A stretch of DNA of 64,000 bases from Oscillospiraceae bacterium (GTDB lineage: Bacteria; Bacillota; Clostridia; Oscillospirales; Acutalibacteraceae), in assembly GCA_015065725.1 (NCBI GenBank), contig SVPV01000008.1, forward strand, positions 1-64,000. The letters run 5' to 3'. The first letter of the stretch is position 1. The number at the start of each line of letters is the position of its first letter. The notes beneath the pieces are model-generated. The model worked only from the letters and a program-made list of their open reading frames with translations. It was not told where the DNA came from and ran no database searches. Made by a program: the position numbers and the translations under genes. Positions 15,310 to 25,000 of the stretch are shown here, in pieces.

Positions 15310-17655
15310 ATGCCCTTAAAAAACCGTTTTTTTCACGCTAATACCGAATATAATACCTTTAAAAAGCACGTTTCGGCACCTATACTCCGAAAAGCGTTCA
15401 GCTACACTTCGGGCAAGGTGAATGTAAAGGTAATAGGTCTTGGTTTTTACCGTCTGTTTGTAAACGGTAAGGATATTACAAAGGGGGAATTAGCACCCTT
15501 TATTGCTAACCCCGACCATATAGTTTATCTTGATGAATACGATATAACCGAGCATTTGTCTGAGGGCGAGAATGTTGTAGGCCTTATGCTTGGCAACGGT
15601 ATGCAAAGCACCGATGTAAAATATTGGGGGTTTTGTGAAAACGTTTTTCGTTCGGCACCTAAGTTCAGCTTTAGCCTTACGGTTGACGACGAAGAGCTGT
15701 TTGATGCGGGCGACTTTTTGTGGAGTGAATCGCCATATTATTTCGACGATTTAAGAAGCGGAGTCTTTTATGATGCCAGACTTGAACAAAAAGGCTGGTG
15801 CGAAAAAGGCTTTGACGATTCCAACTGGAAAAAGGTAACCAAGGCAGAGTCGGCAAGGGGAGAAGTACGCACAAAGGTATCGCCTGATGTGGTGGTTTAT
15901 GATGAGGTAGCACCCGTTTCGGTAAAACCCTCAAACCTAAAGCCCGAATATGTAGACGCGGGCCAGCACGATTTGGGCGGTCCGTATCTTGAAACGGCAC
16001 AAGACCGTACAGGCGGATATCTTTATGATTTCGGTGTTAATACTGCGGCTATTTTCCGCCTTAAAGTAAAGGGCGACCGAGGACAAAAGATATCTTTGCA
16101 GTTTTGCGAGGTTTTGGATAGCGACGGCAGACCCTCATACGACAATTTGGGTTATTTCCCCGACGGATATGTTCAGCGTGATATTTATATCTTAAAGGGT
16201 GAGGGCGAGGAGGTATTTGTTCCTGCCTTTACTTATCACGGCTACCGTTATTGCTATGTTACAGGTATAACCGAGGCACAGGCTACAAAAGAGCTTGTTA
16301 CTATGCTAAAGGTATCGGACGACTTTGTAAAACTCGGCGAATTCTCTTGCTCGGATAAAGATATAAACACTTTACAGGAAATGGTGGTTAATTCAAACCT
16401 TTCAAACTTCGTACATTTCCCAACCGACTGTCCGCATAGAGAAAAAAACGGTTGGACAGGCGACGCTACCGTTTCTGCAGAGCAGATGCTTTTGAATCAC
16501 GATGTAACAGGCGGCTGGCGTGAGTGGCTTTGTAATATTCGTGCCGCACAAAAGGAAAGCGGACAAATTCCTTGTATAGTACCGACTGAATCTTGGGGCT
16601 ACGAATGGGGCACAGGTCCTATTTGGGATAATGTTCTCTTCGAGCTTCCCTATATGGCATACATTTATCGAGGTAATGACACCTTAATAAAGGAAAACGC
16701 TACGGCAATGTTCCGCTATCTTCATTATGTTGACAAAAAACGCCGTGATGACGGAATGGTTTGCTATGGACTAGGCGACTGGTCGGAAACCGATATGCGT
16801 TTCGGTACGCCGACTTGGGATTTTAGTTTACCTAAAGCTCCGCTTGAGTTTGTTGATACTGCTGCTATATATGATGCTTCTAAAAAAGCCGCATTTATGT
16901 TTGATGTTATAGGCTATAAAAAAGAAAAAGCCTATGCCGAAGCATTGGCTGAAGAGCTTTTAACCCTTTTACGTAAAAGGTGTATAAATCACGGCACCGC
17001 TACCGCTATAGGAAGATGCCAAACCACACAGGCTGTGGCTATAGCCCTTGGAATATTTGAAGACTGTGAGCTTTATAACGCAGGACGGGTGCTTGAAGAA
17101 ATCATAGCTGATGACGGCGGCCGCTTTGACGGCGGTTTTTACGGTATGCGTTATTTATTCCATGCACTCTCAATTACAGGCAGAAGTGATTTGGCGTATA
17201 AGCTTATTATGCGTGAGGAATACCCATCTTACAAATGGACTATTAACGAGGGTATGACCGCTTTGCCTGAGGGCTTTAAGACTAAAGAAAGCTTTTCCTA
17301 TAATCACCACTTCTTTGGGGATATTTCGCATTGGTTCTATAGATGGCTTGGCGGTATAAATGTTAATCCTTATGGCGATAATGCGAATTATGTCGAAATC
17401 TGTCCGCGTTTTATAGATGCACTGTCTGATGTAAAGGCAAGCTACGTTTTGTCGGGCGGTAAGGTTTCTGTTAAGTGGGAAAAACATTCACACGGCAAGG
17501 TTTCTGTCTTTGTTGAGGCTGACGAAGACGTAAAGGTACGCTTTTTAGCACCTGAGGGATATGCTGTAACCTGCCCCGAAGACAAAGAATTTGACGGAAT
17601 GAGGATTCTCGATAACATTCCAGAGGAAATTTTGCTTAAAAAGGTTAATTCTTAA
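15310..17655 (+). CDS. alpha-L-rhamnosidase (GH78)
   Basis: This 781-residue enzyme has no signal peptide. N-terminal beta-sandwich domains carry FVNGKDITKGELAPF and LMLGNGMQ (about 35-100), and the (alpha/alpha)6 catalytic domain has FPTDCPHREKNGWTGDA at about 370-386, the diagnostic GH78 block, followed by LGDWSET and a C-terminal beta-sandwich. It removes terminal alpha-L-rhamnose from oligosaccharides in the cytoplasm. The ATG at 15310 follows AAGGGGAGAG; an in-frame start at 15268 inside the upstream gene has no SD. It lies 22 bp after the second GH3 gene, so it is probably co-transcribed. Rhamnose release is the best clue to the locus substrate. Confidence 0.9.
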   Translation: MPLKNRFFHANTEYNTFKKHVSAPILRKAFSYTSGKVNVKVIGLGFYRLFVNGKDITKGELAPFIANPDHIVYLDEYDITEHLSEGENVVGLMLGNGMQSTDVKYWGFCENVFRSAPKFSFSLTVDDEELFDAGDFLWSESPYYFDDLRSGVFYDARLEQKGWCEKGFDDSNWKKVTKAESARGEVRTKVSPDVVVYDEVAPVSVKPSNLKPEYVDAGQHDLGGPYLETAQDRTGGYLYDFGVNTAAIFRLKVKGDRGQKISLQFCEVLDSDGRPSYDNLGYFPDGYVQRDIYILKGEGEEVFVPAFTYHGYRYCYVTGITEAQATKELVTMLKVSDDFVKLGEFSCSDKDINTLQEMVVNSNLSNFVHFPTDCPHREKNGWTGDATVSAEQMLLNHDVTGGWREWLCNIRAAQKESGQIPCIVPTESWGYEWGTGPIWDNVLFELPYMAYIYRGNDTLIKENATAMFRYLHYVDKKRRDDGMVCYGLGDWSETDMRFGTPTWDFSLPKAPLEFVDTAAIYDASKKAAFMFDVIGYKKEKAYAEALAEELLTLLRKRCINHGTATAIGRCQTTQAVAIALGIFEDCELYNAGRVLEEIIADDGGRFDGGFYGMRYLFHALSITGRSDLAYKLIMREEYPSYKWTINEGMTALPEGFKTKESFSYNHHFFGDISHWFYRWLGGINVNPYGDNANYVEICPRFIDALSDVKASYVLSGGKVSVKWEKHSHGKVSVFVEADEDVKVRFLAPEGYAVTCPEDKEFDGMRILDNIPEEILLKKVNS

Positions 17656-17667
17656 ATTTAATGATTT

Positions 17668-17705
17668 AAAAGAGCCGTTTCGCATTTGCGAAACGGCTCT
17701 TTTTT
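17668..17705 (+). terminator. Rho-independent terminator of the glycosidase operon
   Basis: The stem AAAGAGCCGTTTCGC/GCGAAACGGCTCTTT with loop ATTT is followed by a T-run. Confidence 0.92.
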
Positions 17706-17726
17706 AAAATTAAACATTAGTATATC

Positions 17727-17799
17727 GTAGGGACCGCCGTCCCCGACGGTCCTTTATTTTATATGCGGTTAAAAGGACCGTCGAGACGTCGGTCCCTAC
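17727..17799. repeat. inverted pair of GGACCGTC...GGTCCCTA intergenic elements
   Basis: Unit 17728-17752 (TAGGGACCG...CGACGGTCC) and unit 17775-17798 (GGACCGTCG...GGTCCCTA) are near-perfect inverses. A third copy lies at 61944-61969. They are short non-coding dispersed repeats common in Clostridial genomes. Confidence 0.6.
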
Positions 17800-17843
17800 A
17801 ATGTGAAAATGTTGATTATTGTAAATTAAAATTTTTACAATGG

Positions 17844-17872
17844 TTGAAAAAACAAATTAAATGTGGTAGAAT
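17844..17872 (+). promoter_or_regulatory. promoter of structured RNA 1
   Basis: TTGAAA (17844-17849) and TAGAAT (17867-17872) are spaced exactly 17 bp. The transcript should begin near 17879, at the base of the long hairpin. The layout is the same as for RNA 2. Confidence 0.7.
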
Positions 17873-17878
17873 AATTTT

Positions 17879-18018
17879 GCTACACGAATTTAATAATCTC
17901 TACGCGGGGAAAATACCTTGGTAAAAGGTGTTGTCCTCAAATCCCGTGTGGAGATATTCGTGTAGCAACGACTGAGGGTGAACACTTTTTCGGCGTACCT
18001 CTCGGGGTACGCTTTTTT
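17879..18018 (+). ncRNA. structured small RNA, tandem copy 1
   Basis: No coding frame fits. The outer stem 17877-17889 pairs with 17956-17968 (TTGCTACACGAAT with its exact complement, 13 bp). A 6-nt bulge is followed by an inner stem, 17896-17908 with 17943-17955 (13 bp including G-U pairs), and an apical hairpin containing TACCTTGGTAAAAGGTG (17914-17930), bounded by GGAAAA and a pyrimidine-rich return strand. A short linker with ACACTTTTTCGGC leads to a terminator stem GCGTACC/GGTACGC and T7. Copy 2 repeats the plan with compensatory stem changes. I do not recognise the family; it is too short and lacks the central bubble of 6S RNA. Confidence 0.75.
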
Positions 18019-18019
18019 T
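17993..18019 (+). terminator. terminator of structured RNA 1
   Basis: GCGTACC (17993-17999) pairs with GGTACGC (18006-18012), followed by seven Ts. Confidence 0.9.
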
Positions 18020-18022
18020 GTG

Positions 18023-18051
18023 TTGATTTTTATTTTTACTTATGGTAGAAT
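18023..18051 (+). promoter_or_regulatory. promoter of structured RNA 2
   Basis: TTGATT (18023-18028) and TAGAAT (18046-18051) are spaced 17 bp, beginning directly after the RNA 1 terminator. The context ATGGTAGAAT parallels TGTGGTAGAAT in copy 1. Confidence 0.7.
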
Positions 18052-18055
18052 TTAC

Positions 18056-18200
18056 TTGCAACGCAAACTGAATAAATGACTCTAGCGTAGGGAAAATACC
18101 TTGGTAAAAGGTGTTTTCCTCATCCCTCGTTAGAGTCGGTTTGCGTTGCAACAAACCGAGGGAAGCACTTTTTCGGCACACTCTTCGGGGTGTGCTTTTT
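18056..18200 (+). ncRNA. structured small RNA, tandem copy 2
   Basis: It has the same architecture as copy 1. The outer stem 18056-18068 pairs with 18139-18151 (TTGCAACGCAAAC with its exact complement). The inner stem is GACTCTA/TAGAGTC plus GCG/CGT and GGG/CCC. The apical hairpin with TACCTTGGTAAAAGGTG is identical to copy 1, here within a perfect GGAAAA/TTTTCC frame. The tail has CCGAGGG and CACTTTTTCGGCAC. Stem sequences differ from copy 1 yet remain paired, while the apex is invariant, the signature of a selected RNA fold. It ends in a terminator 18 bp before the probable SLOG-gene start, so it could also act as a leader. Confidence 0.75.
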
Positions 18201-18201
18201 T
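18176..18201 (+). terminator. terminator of structured RNA 2
   Basis: GCACAC (18176-18181) pairs with GTGTGC (18190-18195), with CTC/GGG extending the stem, followed by six Ts. Confidence 0.88.
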
Positions 18202-18218
18202 AATTGGGGTTGATATTA

Positions 18219-18599
18219 TTGTTTAAAAAAGTATTGCCAACAAAAAGAGTTGTAATTGCAGGGTGCAGGAATTACAACAATTATGATGAGGCAAAAGTAT
18301 ATATAGATTTTTGTTTGTCGAATGTTCGAAAGGAAAACGATATTATTATTGTTTCGGGCGGGGCAAGCGGTGCTGATAAAATGGGCGAACGCTACGCTAA
18401 AGAAAACGGATTCGAGGTCGAACAATATCCTGCCGACTGGGAAAAATACGGCAGAAGTGCGGGACCGATACGAAATCGGCAAATGGCAGAGGTCTGCGAC
18501 TATGTTATTTGCTTTTGGGACGGAAAAAGCCGAGGCACAAGGTCGATGATTGAATTAGCAAAGAAATATGGCAAACCTGTTAAAATCAAAAGAATATAA
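18219..18599 (+). CDS. SLOG-family protein (DUF2493, YspA/YpsA-like)
   Basis: The roughly 126-residue Rossmann-like protein has RVVIAGCRNYNNY at the N-terminus, the phosphate-binding loop VSGGASGADKMGERYA (about 46-61), then GRSAGPIRNRQMAEVCD and CFWDGKSRGTRSMIELA, all standard for DUF2493/SLOG proteins predicted to bind nucleotides or nucleotide-derived ligands. The start is probably the TTG at 18219, giving MFKKVLPTKR; TTGGGG about 10 nt upstream is a weak SD, and another TTG at 18204 is possible. There is no room for a separate promoter after the RNA 2 terminator, so expression may rely on read-through. The cellular function is unknown. Confidence 0.82.
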   Translation: MFKKVLPTKRVVIAGCRNYNNYDEAKVYIDFCLSNVRKENDIIIVSGGASGADKMGERYAKENGFEVEQYPADWEKYGRSAGPIRNRQMAEVCDYVICFWDGKSRGTRSMIELAKKYGKPVKIKRI

Positions 18600-18838
18600 A
18601 AAGCACAATCGGTCCATACAATTTTAAAAATTGAATAATCGTTTACCACAAAATACAGATGTGTTTTTCTTCCAAAATACCACCTGTTGTGGCGTTGTTT
18701 TATTTGTTAAAAAAGAGGAATAAAATTTGTCTAAAAAACAAATTGTGAAACTTGACAATAAAAATTAAACTTACCAAGAAAAAATCCTTATCTTTACAAA
18801 TTAAGTTCGAAAAAATTAAAGTTTTTAGCAAAAAAGCA

Positions 18839-18867
18839 TTTACAAAATAAACAAAATGTGATATAGT
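18839..18867 (+). promoter_or_regulatory. promoter of the giant discoidin-repeat gene
   Basis: TTTACA (18839-18844) and TATAGT (18862-18867) are spaced 17 bp. The 18600-18838 stretch before it is AT-rich with no gene. Transcription from here gives an unusually long 5' leader of about 225 nt. Confidence 0.6.
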
Positions 18868-19052
18868 ATGTTTGTATATAATTGGCGTTTTTATCTGCGG
18901 GTTGAAAACGTCTGTATTCAAGTATCGTTTTTTAAACGAAAATAGGGCAAAATTTAGTGCATTTTAAACACATATGTGAAAAATGTACAACGGTTTTCAA
19001 AAATCGGTAAAACATTGTTCCGAAAGAACGATTTTACATAAACGCTTTTAGC

Positions 19053-19075
19053 GTGACAGGACTTGAACCTGTCAC
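19053..19075 (+). promoter_or_regulatory. 5' leader hairpin before the giant discoidin gene
   Basis: A perfect 8-bp stem GTGACAGG/CCTGTCAC encloses the 7-nt loop ACTTGAA, ending 24 nt before the start codon and just upstream of the SD GAAAGG. Read on the minus strand it mimics a tRNA T-arm. A related hairpin lies at 27194-27226. Confidence 0.5.
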
Positions 19076-19099
19076 ACTGATTTTGAAAGGATGGTAATG

Positions 19100-22000
19100 A
19101 TGGTAAAAAACAAAATCAAATCCCCAATTGCGTTATTGGTGGTGTTTGCCATTATCCTGTCTACAATTATTGTAGGCGTTGTGGCAACTGAACCGCCGGC
19201 TAACGTGCTTACAGACCCTAGTGTTGTAGGCGACCTTTTTCGTATCGATTTAGCAACAAAGCTAACACAAGAGGGACAGTTCAATGATACCGAAAAGGCT
19301 AAGCTTGTGTACGACAATCTTACAAGAACTACTGGTAACAGTGATGTTCGTTTTCGTGGGGTAGACGTTAATGACTATGATAATGACGGTAATGTTACAG
19401 AGTCATTTTACGCCTCACAGTATAACCTTACAAATGACCAAGTAATTGACGGTCAGATTTTATCTAATGAGTTAAGCGGTTTTACAATCAATAACGATTA
19501 TTTTGGTGACAACCGTAACAAGATTCGTGTGGCTATCGGCTTTGAGTTGGGTGCAGATTATAAGCTTGACGATTTTGTTGTAACCCAAGACGTTACAAAT
19601 AGTGATTATAACAGAAGAATAATACAAAGCTCGGTGTATGTAGGCGATGCTTTGGATGAAACCATCTTCCAAAATAAAGCTTATACCGTTAGCACCCCTG
19701 ATTATGATGAAGATACTATAACCTTTAACTTTGACGAGGGTACAACTGCTAGCTGCATATTATTTGTATTTGACTGTGTGTATGCAACAGACAATGGCTT
19801 TATAAATATGCACGCGTACACAGATTTCTGCGTAACAAATATGGAGCTTCACGGTGAAAAGCAAGCTCCCGTAGCTAACAACATACTTAAGGAAGCAGAA
19901 GTTGTAGGCGATATTTATAAAATCAATTTGCCAACTGCTTTAGCAGAGAATAAAACTTATGCTGAAATCGAAAGCTCTTTGGTATATAACAATATTCAAG
20001 TAGCTGCCAATGCTAGCGATTTCGTGTTTATGAAAAAAGACATAAACGACGAGGATAACGACGGTAATACCGACGAAAACGTATCTGCTACAGATTTAGG
20101 TCTTACCGACGACCAAGTAATCGACCAAAAGATTTTAACAAACGGTGCGGCTAATGACTTAAAGCTTGAGCATATCAGCGGCGGCACAAATTGTATGAGT
20201 GCCCGTTCAGCTTTAGGCTTTGATTTAGGCGGAAAGTATGACCTTACTAATTTTAAGCTCTCTCAAACTAGCGATAGAGGTGCTCTTAATATCTCGGTAT
20301 ATGCCGGAAATGCTATTGATGCAACCATCTTCCAAAATAAAGTAGGCGTAGGCACAGTAAGCCAGGCAACTGACATATTTGATATAGCATTAACAGGTGC
20401 TACTTCTGTTAGATATTTATTGGTTGTTTTTGACCATTGTGGTGAGTTTAGCACAAAGGAAACAAGTCCGCATACATACTATCCTACATTAACAGGTCTT
20501 GAGCTTTACGGTGAGCTTGTAACTCCAGCTCCTACAAGCATACTTACCGAAACAGATGTAGTAGGCGACCTTTACCGTATTGAGCTGGAAAACGCTTTAA
20601 CAGACGGTGCAAGTATCGACGATGCTGCTGAACAGGCTAAACTTTCTGCTGAAAATTATATCAGCCTTAACAACGGCGACAACACAAAAATGAACTTTGT
20701 CAATGGCCAAGGTACAGCATCTGAAGATTTAGATCCTGCACTTACAGATAATGATGTAATTTTAGGTCAAATGGTTTCTGGCGAGCTTGAAGGCTTTAGA
20801 ATCTACTATGACACAGCGGGTCAAACACGCCTTGAGAACCGTGCTGCTATAGGCTTTGATTTAGGCACGTATTATACCCTTGACGAGATTGTCTTAACAA
20901 AAGATGTTGCGTTGACTTGTAGAATAGTTCAGGCATCCGTTTATGTAGGGGATACTTTAGATACAACTATCTTTAACAACAAGGTAGGTACAGCAAGGGT
21001 AGATTTTGCTGATGCTACTATGAAGATTGAATTCCCCGAAAACACAGCAGGCAAATGCATAGTAATAGTATTTGACCATGTTCTAGACCCCTATAATGGT
21101 GAAGTTATCGGTATGTGGAATCATACTGATTTCTCTCTAACAAATATAGAGCTTTACGGCGAAAAACAACCTGTTGTAGCTACTAATATACTTACCGAAA
21201 CAAATGTAGTAGGTGACCTTTATAAGATTGAATTGCCCGAAGCTATAACAGATAATGTTGCTTTCAACGCTACCGAGCAGGCAAAGCTTGTTTACGGTGA
21301 GAATCACCTGCTTTCTGTATGCGGTGATGAAAGCGGATTTATATTTAAAGGAAAAGACGGAAATAACAACCTTGTTTCTGCTGCTTCTTTAGGTCTTACC
21401 GATGACCAAGTAATTGACGATAAGATTATAGCAAACAATAATGCCGAAAAGTTTGCAATTGTGTCTCAAAACAGCAATATCCCTCTTGGGAACCGTGCGG
21501 CATTAGGTTTCGATTTAGGTGCTTACTACGATTTAGATGAGCTTGTTTTAACCCAAAACTTCTACGAAGGCAGAAAGATTTATAACTTCTCGGTTTACGT
21601 AGGAAACGAAATGGATGAAACCATCTACCAAAACCAAGTAGCTACAGGCGGCAGTGCTACCGAAGCCACATTGACTTCTACATTTGCTGACGGTGTAAAC
21701 GGCAGATATGTTTTAGTTGTATTTGACCATGTTGGAACAGACGGTACAACAAACAGATATGCGTATGAGCAATTCTCTATAGGTAACATTGAGCTTCACG
21801 GTGAAAAGACAGGCGAGCTTCCAACGCCTACACCTCCGCCAACACCCACACCTAAAGAAAACGTACTTACTAACGAGTCTGTAGTGGGTGACCTTTACAA
21901 GATTGTATTGCCTGAAGCTATAACAGATAATGTTGCTTTCAACGCTACCGAGCAGGCAAAGCTTGTTTACGGTGAGAATCACGCTCTTGCGGCATGCGGT

Positions 22001-25000
22001 GATGCAAGCGGATTTATATTTAAACGAAAAGACCTTAATGACGAAAATAGCAACGGCAAGACAGACGACTTTATTTCTGCTACAGAGTTAGGTCTTACCG
22101 ACGAGCAAATTATCGACGATAAAATTATAGCAAACAATAATACCGAAAAATTTGCAATTGTATCTCAAAACAGCAATATCCCTCTTGGGAACCGTGCGGC
22201 ATTAGGCTTTGATTTGGGTGCTTACTACGATTTAGATGAGCTTGTTATAACCCAAAACTTCTACGAAGGCAGAAAGATTTACAACTTCTCGGTTTACGTA
22301 GGAAACGAAATGGATGAAACCATCTTCCAAAACAAAGTAGCTACAGGTGGCAGTACTACCGAAGAAGCTACATTGACTGCTACCTTTAATGGTACAGTAA
22401 ACGGCAGATATGTTTTAGTTGTATTTGACCATGTTGGAACAGACGGTACAACAAACAAATATGCTTATGAGGTATTCTCTATAGGTAACATTGAGCTTCA
22501 CGGTGAAAAGACAGGCGAGCTTCCGCCTCCTCCAACACCGCCCGCAAACATACTTAAAGATAGCAATGTAACAGGTGACCTTTATAAGATTATCTTACCA
22601 GAAGCTATAACACACGATGTTGAGTTTGATGCTACAGAGCAGGCAAAACTTGTTTACGGCGATAACCACGTGCTTTCCGTATGTTCAGACGACAGCGACT
22701 TCCGCTTTATGAAGCCTGCGGGAGAAGACCTAAACGGTAACGGCACCACTTCCGACGACTATGTTTCTGCTAAAGAAGCAGGCTTTACCGATGACCAGAT
22801 TATTGACCAAAAAATCCTTTCGGGTAATAACCCCGAGCCGTTTATAATTAGAGCAGCAACTTCTAGTTTCGCTAACCAAAACCGTGCGGCAATCGGCTTT
22901 GATTTGGGTGCTTACTATGATATGGATGAGCTTGTTTTAACCCAAAGCTTCTACGCTGAGAGAAGTGTTTACAACTTCTCGGTTTACGTAGGAAACGAGA
23001 TGGATGGAACAATATTCCAAAACAAAGTGGCTACAGGCGGCAGTGCTACAAAAGAGACCTTGACCGCTACCTTTAGCGAGACTGTAAACGGCAGATATGT
23101 TTTGGTTGTATTTGACCACGTTTCAACAACAGAAGGCAAAACAAACAAATATGCTTATGAGATATTCTCTATAGCTAATGTTGAGGTTTACGGCGAAAAG
23201 ACAGGCGAGCTTCCTGCACCGCCTAAAAACGTGCTTTTGGACGCTAACGTAAAGGGCGACCTTTACAAAATTGAATTGCCTGAGGCTATAACACACGATG
23301 TAGACTTTAATGCTACAGAGCAGGCAAAGCTTGTTTACGGCGACAAACACTCACTATCCTTATGTTCAACCTCGGGCGACTTTAGGTTTATGAAGCCTGC
23401 GGGCGAAGACCTAAACGGTGACGGTAAATTAAACAATGACTTCCGTTCCGCTAAAGATTTGAACCTTACAAATGACCAAGTTATCGATAAATACATGCTC
23501 ACAGGTAACAATTCTGAAAACTTTACTATAAGAGCAAGATCTTCTAATTTTGCTAATGAAAACCGTGTAGCAATAGGCTTCGATATGGGTGCTTACTATG
23601 ATATGGATGAGCTTGTTATAACTCAAGGCTTTGAAGAAAGCAGAAAGATTTATAACTACTCGGTTTATGTAGGCAATAAGATGGATGAATCCATCTATAA
23701 GAACAAGGTAGCCTCGGGTGCTAATCCGTACAAGGTTGACCTCACCTCTACCTTTGCTGACGGCGTAAACGGCAGATACATTTTAATTGTATTCGACTTC
23801 GTTGCAACCGAAGGCAAAACAAATAAATATGCTTACGAAGTTTTCTGGGTAAAAAATATTGCCCTTTACGGTGAAAAGACAGGCGAGCTTCCCATAGTTG
23901 ATAAGGGTACAAACGTACTTCTCGGCAATACTTCGGGTAGAGTACATCAGGTAAATTCTCCGTTCATTGAGAATCTTTCTCTTTACGTACCCAATTATGA
24001 CAATCTTACATATACAAAGCTTTACGATAACGATTCAAGTAACCGTTTCAGGACTGAGCTTTACGATCCTAAGACTCAAAAGCTTATAAAAATGGACCAA
24101 TCTACAGACGAAGAACCTAATCCCGATGCAATAAATGACCCAAGCCTTAAGTATATAACCGACGGCACTTTAGACGAAGAGGTTCTTATCAGATATACCG
24201 GAAACCATACTAACGGATTCGTTGAAAACAGGCGTTCGGCAATTATGTACGACCTTGGTGCCTGGTATGACCTTAATGAAGTGGTTATTACACAGAATGT
24301 TGATAGCCGTTCAATAAGAAACTATTCGGTATATGCAGGTGCGTTTACCGATTCAAGATTGTTATCAAGCCGTGTAGGTGTAGGCGGCGGTACCAGTGAG
24401 GTTATTCCTGCTGAGCTTACCGATGCAAAGAATGTAAGATACCTACTTATAGTATTTGATAACATCACCGAAACTACAATCAAAGAGGCTAACGTTTGGG
24501 CATATCAACCTTATCTGTTACAGATTGAAGCATACGGCAAAAAGCTTACCAATCCTATTATACCGTTCGATTATAAGTCAAACGATATTTTAGAAAACAA
24601 CGAAAACATTAAGTTTAGCATGGCACTTATAGAGCATGAATTCAGTTGGACGGACAGCTTTGAAAAGGGCAGTTACGACTATGCTGTGGAAGACTTTAGC
24701 CTACAGTCTGAAATGGATGTGTCGGTATACGGTAAGTGGGTTGACGGCAAAGCAGATACCACAGCATACTGGGCACACGGTATAAGCTCTAAACAGAATA
24801 TTACTCATCGTAGAGCCTTAATGATTGACCTTGGCGGTTTCTATGATGTAAACGAGCTTGTAATGGACGCTATGACATCTACGGGCAGATACATTTATGA
24901 CTTTACCGTATATGGCGGTATGGTTGCAGATGCTTCTATTATGAATAACCGTATCGGTCACGGCGGTGACGACGGCGAATTTGTTTCTTCTATTTTAGAC

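Noticed and set aside
17900-18181. minus-strand open frame across the two structured RNAs
   Set aside because: It reads through inverted stems and terminators, has no SD, and its repeated segment simply reflects the duplicated RNA apex.
17877-18200. 6S RNA
   Set aside because: The units are a nearly continuous hairpin of about 90 nt plus terminator; the large central open-promoter-like bubble and the usual 180-200 nt length are missing. A covariance search would settle it.
17877-18200. CRISPR-like or type III toxin-antitoxin repeat array
   Set aside because: There are only two copies, each with its own promoter and terminator, no regular spacers, no cas or toxin gene next to them.
19053-19075. 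tRNA gene fragment on the minus strand
   Set aside because: The sequence mimics a T-arm (stem plus TTCAAGT loop), but no acceptor, D-arm or anticodon arm surrounds it.
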